Assembly (NCBI GenBank): GCA_009602725.1
Contig: WELB01000281.1
Location: 3,875-31,149 of the forward strand
DNA: 27,275 nucleotides
Source: Spirogloea muscicola
Lineage: Eukaryota > Streptophyta > Zygnematophyceae > Spirogloeales > Spirogloeaceae
Direction of reading: 5' to 3'
Part shown: positions 9,229-17,229 of the stretch, one piece after another
Layout of the letters: every line of letters starts with the position of its first letter
How positions within the stretch are numbered: the first letter of the stretch is position 1
The notes under the pieces: model-generated
The model's database searches: none
Told to the model about the DNA's origin: nothing
Seen by the model: only the letters and a program-made list of their open reading frames with translations
Translations under genes and position numbers: made by a program

Positions 9229-9640
9229 TCAGTAAAGCCTAATCTTCATCATCAAGTCAAGGTAAATTGCAGCTGGGAAAATGCCACTCTGGCGAATCCT
9301 AGGAGCAGCAGCCAAACTGCGGCCTGCCGCAAGTGCACTGCAGTAGTCTGGAAATCTGAAAGGAGATGGAGAGCCGCACGCGGATACTTGGGCAGGCGAC
9401 CTGGCGGAATCGAAGTCGAGCAGCTCACCTCGCTGTCCTTTTATTTGGGGCTGCAGCCTCTGGCTTTCGTCAGAGGGGTTGCTTTTTGGCTGCTCGTCTT
9501 TCTGATTTCGGCTCTTCACTGGATGTTACTAAGTGATTTCAAATTGCAAGCTTCGAGAAAGCGCTTTTGAACCCTTGGACCCTTGTCCATCTTTCGGGCT
9601 GCCGTTCACTCTGCCCATGCCCATGTGGGATCGACACTTT
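9229..9640. pseudogene. Two opposed C-terminal fragments of the RLE element
   Basis: Minus strand 9229-9420 encodes AQVSACGSPSPFRFPDYCSA, then LAAGRSLAAAPRIRQS and LDLMMKIRLY, which lines up with the last ~55 residues of the family (RMRL.VSLQRS...GRALAAASGSRQ...SDLMLLTRGY). Plus strand about 9448-9530 encodes AAASGFRQRGCFLAARLSDF then SSLDVTK and stop, the same terminus again, followed by a 3' UTR block (CCCTTGGACCCTTGTCC, then TTTCGGGCTGCCGTTCAC) at about 9575-9612. Confidence 0.6.
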
Positions 9641-9964
9641 CTTCTGGAAAAAATTACCATCCTTCATGTTTTTTGTACAGTCGTGTGTTTCAGCGCCTTC
9701 TGGCCCCTTCAGACCCTATCAACATTTTCCGGGCTGGCTTTTCACAGACCTCGTCCCCTTTCGATAAGAGAGCTCACTTATATTGTCCCTGACGACAATT
9801 GATGGCCAGCCGTGCAAGCGGCTGCAGGAGGTCCAGCCACCGACTGCCGAATGCCCGTGCACATTCATCGCCAGCCAATCCTTTGGGCTGGCCTCTCCAG
9901 CCATTGCTGTCATTTGGGAAGAGCTTTTCCCTTTGCGTCACAGCCCTCGACCCATTGGAAGAAG
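9641..9964 (+). repeat. Degenerate 3'-UTR blocks of the RLE element
   Basis: Blocks such as CTGGCCCCTTCAGACCCTAT, then TTTTCCGGGCTGGCTTTTCA and CAGACC (about 9698-9755), and GGCTGGCCTCTCCAGCC (about 9889-9905) repeat the element's 3' terminal motif in a second subfamily form. No protein is recognised in this interval. Confidence 0.5.
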
Positions 9965-10790
9965 CTAGCTCTCCCAAGGGGGCAAGGGCTGTAGAAAGCC
10001 AGCCCGAAAGAGTTTTGACAAGGTCCGAAGGGGCCAAAAGCGCTGTCTCAGAGCTTGGGTAGGATGGATCACTTTGTAACCACGAGTGAGGAGCCGCATA
10101 TCCGGAAGACTAGCAGCCTGACCTAGGCCAGAGGCTGCAGCTAGAGCACGGCCAGCACGCAGGTGCAAGGCGTGGGCACCATGGACTGCTGGATGGAGAT
10201 GGCGCATACGATAGACCTGAGCTAGCGAGCCAGCGGCGTTGGAGTCAGCCTGCTCACCTCGCCTGCGTGATAGAGCGCGCTGCGCAAGCTGGGCCAACAG
10301 GTCGAGCCACTGAGACCCGAGAGCCCCATGCATATCCACGGCCAGGGGTACAAACTCGTCCCCTGCCGGGTGGTCTGCGTGCTTCGTCGCTCTGATGCGA
10401 GCAGCCTTCGCCGTATCATGGCCAGCCCTCGAGGTAGAATGCCCAGCATTGGAAGATTCCACCACATCAGTGGTGACAAAGTCGCCAATAACGTGCGGGC
10501 CACCGCTCGGCGTGGTGGCCACCAGGTCGACCCGCCGAGTGTAGAGTCCATCCGCCTTCCGCAGGATAGGCATGATGGACGTGTTCCCCAGCACCACAGT
10601 GTGCCCAGCCTCCAGAAAATGCCTGAATTGCCATTCCTGAGGGGTCATGGGCAGCAGTGCGCTCGCCTCCGGTAGCGCAGCGGAGGACGTGCGCCGTCAG
10701 CTCTGCTGAACCCGCCGACCGTTCCCCGCACTCGCACTGCAGCACTCCCAGCAGAAGACAGGGCGCGAGAAGTTTCACCCCAGCGGCTTT
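9965..10790 (-). pseudogene. RLE retroelement copy a: knuckle and endonuclease domain
   Basis: The minus strand reads APCLLLGVLQCECGERSAG, then AELTAHVLRCATGGERTAAHD (about 10775-10650), and after a frame change the endonuclease: FRHFLEAGHTVVLGNTSIMP, KADGLYTRRVDLVATT, GPHVIGDFVTTDV, DEFVPLAVDMHGALGSQW, AAGSLAQVYRMR, RAGRALAAASGLGQ and RLLTRGY (to about 10060). The knuckle is Cys-X1-Cys-X12-His-X3-Cys. The VDLV and VTTD aspartates are candidates for the metal-binding residues of a PD-(D/E)XK fold. At least one frameshift and loss of the normal stop mark it as dead. The 3' UTR lies at about 9975-10030. Confidence 0.8.
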
Positions 10791-10836
10791 TCTTAGTCCC
10801 AGCAGGCTAAGGGACTAAGACTTCGTCCTTTATTCA

Positions 10837-10856
10837 GGGCTGGCCTCTGCCAGCCC
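10837..10856 (+). repeat. 3'-terminal hairpin of an RLE element
   Basis: GGGCTGGC, loop CTCT, GCCAGCCC forms an 8-bp perfect stem, followed by CTCTTCTCTATGG. It is the terminal motif seen at the 3' ends of the plus- and minus-strand copies throughout the window. The sequence upstream (10790-10836) carries no recognisable protein. Confidence 0.75.
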
Positions 10857-10908
10857 CTCTTCTCTATGGCGCTCCCAGTCTTTCTGATGGGAGGAGTCCC
10901 ACTCAGGC

Positions 10909-11519
10909 TGTAACACCTTACATGGCTGGAATGTCAATGCAGCAGTAATGTATTGACAGATGCCTGAAGACCAGACACCTCATCCGGCTAACAAGTAACT
11001 TGACTGTCAGTGCCGCAGGAAGGGCTTGACAGATGCCTGGAGACGGACTTTTCACCAGGCTGGGAAGCGTGGATTCAACCTTGAGCTGAGAGCGGCGCAA
11101 CCCGGAAACGTGACGCGTGAGACAGCATGGTGCTGGCGCTGGAACGGCGACGGGAGGCGGCAGCGTGTAGGCTGCCTTGACGGCGTCGTTAGCCGTCTAG
11201 TGTTAACGGGAATTAGTAGATGGCTCACGATAGCCGAGGGTAGTAGACCGTTAGTTGCTATTGACGAAGCATTGACAGAGGACCATCAGTATGGCGGTGG
11301 TGGCCGATGGATGGGTAAATTGTCGATGGTAGCCCGTTGATAGCCATCAACAGGTCGTGGACGGATTGCCAGTGAGAGACTGGGTGCCAGTTATCCACCC
11401 GGGGCTATATGGCCGGGCTCGCAGTCCGTTGGGCTGTATAGGGGGCACCCGACCGACATGGGAGAGGGGGTGACTTCTTCACCCAACCCCGGACCCCTGG
11501 ACCCTGGCCCCTGCAAGAA
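10909..11519 (+). mobile_element. LTR, family D, 3' truncated
   Basis: It starts TGTAACACCTTACATGGCTG and is colinear with the reverse complement of 17580-18276: the AATGTCAATGCAGCAGTA, GACAGATGCCTGGAGAC, ACTGTCAGTGCCGCAGG, AACCCGGA, CATGGTGCTGGCGCTGGAAC, GATGGATGGGTA and GGAGAGGGGGTGA blocks. It stops at about 11519 after GGCCCCTGCAA, lacking the last ~85 bp, where the 3' UTR of element b begins on the opposite strand. Confidence 0.8.
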
Positions 11520-12860
11520 GAAGAAAGCGCGGCCAAGTTGACTGGTGGCTGTGAGAGGCCAGCCCAACGGAATGACAAGGTCTGAAGGAGCCGGAGTGCT
11601 AAATACTAAGACAACAGCTGGAGGACTCTCAGTAACCTCTAGTCAGGGGACTCTCAGTAACCTCTAGTCACAAGATGCAATTCGGAATAGCTAGCAGGCG
11701 GATAGACATCGCCCTGACAGAAGCCGGAGGCGGCAGCCAAAGCGCGGCCTGCGTGCAAGTGATTCACAAAGGCAAGGGACTGCTGCAAAGAGATGGCCAA
11801 GCGCATCCGGAAGACTTGAGCAGGGACCCTGCGACATTGAAGCCAGGCTGCTCGCTCTGCTGCCCGTGGCGGCGGGCCACTGCTCGCCGCGCAAGGTGGT
11901 GAAGCAGGTCACGCCATTCTGTGCCAAAGGCTCCGTGTACGTCGACGGCAAGTGGGACAAACTCATATCTTACTAGGTGATCCGAGTATTCCCGTTCCGT
12001 TGCGCCCGCCGCTTGGCGGACTGCGTAGGCCGCCTTATCCGACGAGCGATTGGCGCTCCTAGAACCAATACAATCAGTCGTGACAACGTCGGCAATGAGC
12101 CGAGGCCTCCGCCAAGCGCGCTGGAAACGAAATCGGCGCGCCGGGTGTGGAGGCGGCCATCCGCCGCAGCGGTCAGAGGCATGATGTTGGAATCCAGCGC
12201 CAGCGATGTAAGCCGCCTCCACGAAGATGCCAAACATGGCGTTGCGCAGAAATGCGTGGGTGCCGGTCCGCTCCCCGCCCCGTGCGCACCTGAGCATATG
12301 AGCTGCCAACGATGCCGCGTCCGAGCTGCGCACGCCGCACTCGCACTGCTGAACTCCACTGAGGCAGGGTGGGTGGAGGCCGAGTAGGCGGTGCACCGCC
12401 GTACGGAAGGCGTCGTCCAGTATCCTAAGGGCGTCGTGGATTGGCAGGGCAGACAACCAAGCGGCCGCCCCCGGTGAGGACGCCGAGAGCAGCCGCGCGC
12501 GCCTCCGGAGGTCGGCCGACGGCGGTAGCCCCATCGCCGTGGAGAACAAGGCCGCATCTACCTCCGCGATGAAGCGAGCTTGGGCCCGGAGGTCGGCCGT
12601 GCGCGCGAGGTCGACGAATGGGACGGCCCGGGCCACCAGGGCGGGGTGATCCGCAAGCAGCGCATCCCGAGCTGAGCGGAGAGCCGCCTGGAATGGCAAC
12701 GAGCCACGTTCCACGTCCGCTGCCGCCTGCTCCAGGAGGCGACCCCCATGCTGGATGAAACGCCGGGCCACCCAAGCTGCAACCTGCGCCCAACTCCCCA
12801 GGTGTGCTGCCCGGCAAGCAAGAGCCAGCGGACGGCAGCCCAGACCCCCTCGGCTCACAG
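11520..12860 (-). pseudogene. RLE retroelement copy b, C-terminal half (thumb, knuckle, endonuclease)
   Basis: A 364-codon minus-strand frame (12858-11764) starts near GGLGCRPLALACRAAHLGSW. It continues through GSLPFQAALRSARDALLADH, AFRTAVHRLLGLHPPCLSGV, the knuckle QQCECGVRSSDAASLAAHML-RC and GGERTGTH, then after a frame slip LIADVVTTDC, DKAAYAVRQAAG, YEFVPLAVDVHGAFGTEW and FNVAGSLLK. A further slip leads to HAGRALAAASGFCQG and SYSELHLVTRGY with stop near 11630. A 25-bp duplication (11623-11672) repeats the stop region. The 3' UTR block is at about 11525-11600. It is the longest copy but not intact. Confidence 0.8.
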
Positions 12861-13984
12861 GCAGGGAGGCCTGGTGAACTGCAGCCGGCGTCTCCAGGAA
12901 GGCCGGGTGTTGGACCAGGGCCGCTCTACTTGCCAGGATAACTGCGTCAAAGGTTGCATAGCGGCCTGCGCCGCGGGCGGGGGAAGGGGGGNTCGAGCTA
13001 GGTACAGGGGACGTTGGGCTATGCTACGAGTCAGCATGGTGAGCCCCAGCTGCATATCGTGCAGCTCACGGAGGCGGGCCGCCGGCTTGAGGTGCTCCTG
13101 CAGCTTGCCGCGCAGCTGCTCGTCCACGAAGGCAGGTGAGCCCAGTGCAACCCCGAGGAGTGTGAGGCCCCCGGCTGGTGTCTGTCAGCCGGAGGAGGCG
13201 GAGGAGGGCTGGCAAGCCCTGTGGGGACCAAGCGCTACACTTCGACGCTCGGATGATAAGGCCGATCTCCTTCAGCTGCCCCTCGAGCGTGGCGAAGGCA
13301 GCCAATACCTCCTCTGGTTGCCCGACCAGGGTGGTGTCGTCCACATACGTGGGCATGAGGACGCCCGGGTGAGCAGCTGCCGTGGCCTTCAGGGCGCGGT
13401 CGTAGGCCAGCGCGTAGATACACCCCGCCAGCGGATCCCCCAGACGCGTGCCCGTGGAAGACTGAAGGACCTCCCCTCTGGCTCCATGCCGCTATAGGAG
13501 TCACTGGGCTGGCCGTAGCCCAGCCGGAAGAACGGCAGCAGGGTGGGAGAAGTATCACGAGAGAGAGAGGGGCCGAAGAGCACTGACGGTTGCGAGGCGG
13601 GACCCGTGTCCGCCTGCGCCGTCGTGCTCTCCTTCTCCCGTTGGAATGCACGGGGTCGGCGTCGTTGCCGGGCGCCCAAGGGCGGCCGCGACGGCGCGAG
13701 CCGACAATGTGTGCACAGTACGGCGGTGAGTGGCAGAAAAGTCGTGCGTGTTGGGTTCGGAGACGGCAGCCAGCGTGCCCGTCGCCCGCCCCAAGCCCAC
13801 GGCTCCATTGAGGAAGGACGGGTGAGGTCGCAATCGCCAGGACATGGCCGTGGCGTCGTCGCGGCGGCTCCTCGCACAGGAGGCGCCCCAAGCTGTGGGG
13901 CTTCGCCGATAGACGATGTGCAGCCTTAGGAAAAGAACATTCACCTTGCAAGGACGTCGGCGGCGTCGGTTGCACCCCCTCCAC
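12861..13984 (-). pseudogene. RLE retroelement copy b, reverse transcriptase half
   Basis: The minus strand holds reverse transcriptase motifs in broken frames. LLPFFRLGYGQPSDSYS (about 13545-13495) is followed by TGTRLGDPLAGCIYALAYDR (motif B, about 13460-13400) and PTYVDDTTLVGQPEEVL (motif C with the YxDD catalytic aspartates, about 13356-13305). Then come QLKEIGLIIRASKCSAW and, in the thumb, FVDEQLRGKLQEHLKPAARL and ELHDMQLGLTMLTRSIAQR. An N at 12992 and several frame changes are present. The 5' end of the element is missing; at 13985 it meets a 5S rRNA fragment. This enzyme class copies its own RNA at a nicked target. Confidence 0.8.
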
Positions 13985-13988
13985 CGCG

Positions 13989-14047
13989 AGATACGATCAT
14001 ACCAGGGCCAATACTTCGGATCCCACTAGAACTCCGAAGTTAAGCTG
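13989..14047 (+). rRNA. 5S rRNA 5'-half fragment
   Basis: ATACGATCATACCAGGGCCA and, after AATACTTC, GGATCCCACTAGAACTCCGA then AGTTAAGC match the conserved 5' half of eukaryotic 5S rRNA (GATCATACCAG, GGATCCCATCAGAACTCCGAAGTTAAGC). The 3' half is absent, including the GGGTGACC region. It is antisense relative to the adjoining 28S piece and retroelement, and is a fragment, not a working gene. Confidence 0.85.
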
Positions 14048-14578
14048 CCCGGTTAGGAGCCATAACTCACCTTTCGGTTCATCCCGCATCGCCAGTTCTG
14101 CTCACCAAAAGTGGCCCACTTGGAGCTTTCATTCCGCGCCGGGGTTCAACCGAGCAACCCCGGCAGCTTACCTCTTCGAGATTTGAGAGAAGGTCGAGGA
14201 TATTTCATCCCCGAGGCCTCTGATCATTCGCTTTACCTGATACAACTGAAGGAGCTCCAGCTATCCTGAGGGAAACGTCTTCGGGAACCAGCTACTAGAT
14301 GATTCGATCAGTCTTTCGCCCCTCTACCTAAGTCTGACGAACGACTTGCACGTCAGTATCGCCACGAGCCTCCACCAGAGTTCCCTCTGGCTTTGCCCTG
14401 CTCAGGCACAGTTCACCATATTTCGGGTCCCAACAGGTATATTCGTACTCGAACCTTTCACAGAAGATCATGGTCGGTCAATGGTGCACCCTTGCGGGAT
14501 CCCACCAGTCAGATTACTTGCGCCTCGTGAGTTTGCCGAAAACCGACTCGCATACTTGTTACTCCTTTGTCCGTGCAA
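14048..14578 (-). rRNA. 28S rRNA fragment (~530 bp)
   Basis: The minus strand reads a continuous stretch of nuclear large-subunit rRNA: CACGGACAAAGGAGTAAC, TATGCGAGTCGG, GAGGCGCAAG, GGTGGGATCCCGCAAGGGTG, CACCATTGACCGACCATGAT, CTTCTGTGAAAGGTTCGAGT, GGGACCCGAAATATGGTGAA, AACTCTGGTGGAGGCTCGTG, GCGATACTGACGTGCAAGTC, GTAGAGGGGCGAAAGACTGA, CATCTAGTAGCTGGTTCCC, CAGGATAGCTGGAGC and GGCGATGCGGGATGAACCGA. Both ends are abrupt, so this is a dispersed fragment, joined to family D LTR sequence on one side and to 5S sequence on the other. The frames running through it are not genes. Confidence 0.92.
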
Positions 14579-14741
14579 CCGATATGGGAGAGGGGGTGGG
14601 TTCATCACCCAACCTCGGACCCCTGGACCCTGGCCCCTGCAAACTATTGCTCATTTCAACGCTGCAGCCCAATCTCAATGCTTTTCCGCTATTCCTCGCT
14701 CCACCGACAGCCGGGCTTGGCGATTTACAGCATTCCTTACA
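14579..14741 (+). mobile_element. LTR fragment, family D (3' end)
   Basis: It starts at ATATGGGAGAGGGGGTG directly after the 28S fragment and ends CAGCATTCCTTACA. It matches the last ~163 bp of the family D LTR (reverse complement of 17580-17745). The right flank is a minus-strand fragment of the RLE element. Confidence 0.8.
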
Positions 14742-14870
14742 CAGGCGGCCTTTCTTTCTTCCAGCAGGCGATGGACCGCCGTGCGGAAGATACCGTCCGG
14801 CATGCTCAGTGCGTCGTAGAGCGGAAGAGCTGTTCATGTCTTTCTCTGAGGAAGGCGAAGGGTGGCCGTG
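14742..14870 (-). pseudogene. Small RLE-element fragment (pre-knuckle segment)
   Basis: The minus strand can be read as ALYDALSMPDGIFRTAVHRL, the segment just before the Cys/His knuckle (compare AALTMPDAVFRTAVHRLL in the neighbouring copy). It is cut on the left by the family D LTR and on the right by the 3' end of element d. Confidence 0.55.
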
Positions 14871-16700
14871 AAATAAATTGCTCGCCCATAGAGAAGAGGG
14901 GCTGGCAAAGCCAGCCCAAAAAGCATGGACAAAATCCAAAGAGCCAAAAGAGGTGCCGAAGAGAGAAGCTACACAGCTAGACACGAGACGACACCAAGGA
15001 AAGCTCAGTACCCACGGGTGAGCAGCAACAAGTCCAAGTAACTCCCAGCTGGGAAAGAAGCACTCCGCCTAGACCCGGAGGCAGCAGCTATAGCGCGGCC
15101 TGCACGTGTGTGGACGGCATGTGCCAGACAGCGCTGGAACGAGACCGCCAGCCTCGTGCGGAATACCTGCGCCTACGAGCTGGCAGCGCAGAAGCCGGGC
15201 AGCTCTCCTGGCTACCCGGTCGCCGGCCGATGGCCTGCCGGGCATGCCGCTGGAGAAGATCCAGCCAGCGACTGCCAAAAGCTCAATGCACAGTAATCAC
15301 CAGGCCCGCAAATTCATCTCCAGCGGGGTGGTCTACGTACTTCGCTCCTTGCCCCGGGCCGCCAGGCCGACTGCGTGCCCTGCGGTCGACGCCGGTCTGG
15401 GGAGATTGGCGGAATTGACGCAATCGGTAGTCACCCCAAATGCGATGGAGCGGGGACCACCTCCAGGCGGGACGGCTACCAGGTCGGCGCGCCGGGTATG
15501 GACCTGGCCGTCCGCACTCTGCTGGAGGGGATGAATGAGGAATTGTCCACGGCCACCTTGTAGCCCGCCTCCATGACTACTCCCTGCATGCCGTCCCTAA
15601 AGAGGTCGTAGGAACCGGTCCTCTCGCCCGGCTGCATCTTTTCCAGCTTCGAGCTACTCTGACCTGATGTTGCTCACCCGCGGGTTTTGAACTTCGTGTG
15701 GTTCCGTCATGTCTAGTTGTCTCGATGCCTAGCTATTGTGTTTCCCTTCTTTTGGATTTTGTCCATTCTTTTTTGGCTGGCTTCTGCCAGCCCCCTCTCT
15801 TCTATGGGCGAGCTCATCTTCTCGCCCCCGTGAGCACAGCGGAGCATGTGTGCAGCCAGCTCTGCAGGGTCGGCGTGGCGGGCACTGCACTCGCACTGCA
15901 TGACACCGACGAGGCAGGGAGGGAGGAGGCCCAGGAGCCGGTGGACCGCCGTTCTGAAGACCGCGTCGGGCATGGTGAGCGCAGCGTACATTTGGAGCGC
16001 TGATAACCACGCCGCCGCCCGGGGAAGGAGGCTGAGAGGAGCCGGGCGGCCCCCCTCGAAGGTCGTGCTGAGGAAGGAGATCCATCACCTTTTCAGAGGC
16101 CGCTTTCTCCATTAGCGCCGTGTTGCGTGCCTGGGCAGGCACGTCAGGAGTGTGGGCGAGGTGTACGAAAGGGAGGGCCTGCTCCGACAGGTCGGGGTGG
16201 CCAGCCAGGAGCCCGTCGCGGGCAGAGCGGAGGGCAGCCTGGAAGGGCAGCTGGCCGTGCTCCACTTCAGCTGCCGCCAGCTCCAGGGCGCGGTTGCTGT
16301 GAACGAGAAAGCGCTGGCAGATGGCGACCTGTGCTCAGCTGCCCTGGTATGCCGCCTCACAGGCGCGGGCAACTGGGCGGCAGCCCAAGCCGCCGCAGCT
16401 GAAAGAGAAAGGGAGGCTAGCCTGCAGTAGCGCGGCTGGCGAGGTGAGGGCATCCAGGGTGTGGAGGAGGGAGGCCGTGCTCGCTAGGATGCCCGTGTCG
16501 ACTTACGCATACGCCGTCTTCACCGCCAGTGAGGGAGGGAGGGCGCGGGCCATGTAGTAGTGCGGCCCGCTGTGCAATGCATCGGGTCAGCATGGCGGTC
16601 GCCAGCTGCATGTTGTGCAGCTCTTGGAGGTGGTCCGCCAGCCGGAGGTGCTCCTGCAGCCGCGCCTGCAGCTGCTCCACCACGAAGGCTGGTGGTCCGA
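14871..16700 (-). pseudogene. RLE retroelement copy d (thumb to 3' end), interrupted
   Basis: On the minus strand, from about 16695: PPAFVVEQLQARLQEHL, HLQELHNMQLATAMLTRCIA, GQLPFQAALRSARDGLLAGH, DAVFRTAVHRLLGLLPPCLV, knuckle MQCECSARHADPAELAAHML-RCAHGGE. A 190-bp insertion (15630-15819) follows, then ERTGSYDLFRDGMQGVVMEA, VDLVA-type and GVTTDC blocks (about 15500-15400), and the terminal LLTRGY and stop at about 15013. The 3' UTR ends in a perfect hairpin (14899-14917) and CTCTTCTCTATGGGCGAGC. Several frame changes and the insertion make it non-functional. Apart from the insertion it is colinear with copy b. Confidence 0.8.
15630..15819 (+). mobile_element. 5'-truncated RLE element inserted in copy d
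   Basis: This 190-bp insert encodes only the last ~14 codons of the element (FPASSYSDLMLLTRG, stop at about 15690) and the 3' UTR with GTCCATTCTTTTTTGGCTGG, the hairpin GGCTGGC-TTCT-GCCAGCC (15775-15792) and CTTCTATGGGCGAGC. It is flanked by the direct repeat TCTCGCCC at 15622-15629 and 15820-15827. Removing the insert and one repeat restores the host reading HGGERTGSYD. Severe 5' truncation, a target duplication and no long poly-A tail show target-primed insertion. Confidence 0.85.
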
Positions 16701-16900
16701 AGAAAGTGCTCGCCCATTGAGGATAGGGGCTGGAAAAGCCAGCCCAAAGAAGAATGAGCAAAGTACGAGAACAGAGAGGAGCTCGCCCAGGAGCTACGCA
16801 GCCGCAGATCAGAGATGCTAGGCTCCGGGGGACGCCGAGGAGAGAAGAAGTCGCGCTCCCAATAGCGGCAAGAGCTGTGAAAAGCCAGCCCGAAGAATTG
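16701..16900 (-). pseudogene. RLE-element 3' end upstream of copy d
   Basis: The minus strand shows the terminus PPEPSISDLRLRSSW (about 16850-16800, counterpart of SISDLRLLTRGY), then a 3' UTR with GCTCATTCTTCTTTGGGCTG, the hairpin GGGCTGG-CTTTT-CCAGCCC (16727-16745) and CTCAATGGGCGAGC. A second UTR block (TTCGGGCTGGCTTTTCACAG) lies at about 16867-16886. It sits directly before the reverse transcriptase thumb of copy d. Confidence 0.65.
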
Positions 16901-16904
16901 ACGA

Positions 16905-17229
16905 AGGTTCGCAGGTGCAGCCTCTGGCTGCACCTGCGGGCCGGCAGAGCCCTCGCTGCTGCCTCTGGCTCTGGCCAGGGGACCCACTGCCAGGAGCCTA
17001 GCGTCTCTGACCTGAGGCTGCTTAGCAGGGGTTACTAAGTGATCCATAGCTGCTTTGTTTTGTTGTGTGCTTGTTTTCCTTAAATGACGGAGAGGGCTTA
17101 AAACGCCAAGCAGCCACGAGGGGGCCTGAAGATGCGATGCCAGAACGGGGGAGGATGGACCACTCGGTAGTTACGAGTGAGGAGCCTCAGATCCGACAGA
17201 CTAGCGGCCGGAAAGAAGAAGAGAGAAAA
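16905..17229. pseudogene. Opposed C-terminal fragments of the RLE element
   Basis: Plus strand 16915-17038 reads LWLHLRAGRALAAASGSGQG then SVSDLRLLSRGY and a TAA stop, a clean C-terminus of the family, followed by UTR-like TGATCCATAGCTGCTTTG. Minus strand 17140-17215 reads ASLSDLRLLTRNY, another C-terminus in the opposite direction. The interval 17060-17140 between them has no recognised content. Confidence 0.6.

Noticed and set aside
12748-13497. 249-codon plus-strand open frame
   Set aside because: It is antisense to the reverse transcriptase of copy b, where YVDD and the thumb motifs are on the minus strand; it also contains the N at 12992.
14346-14819. 157-codon plus-strand open frame
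   Set aside because: It runs antisense through the 28S rRNA fragment and a family D LTR end.
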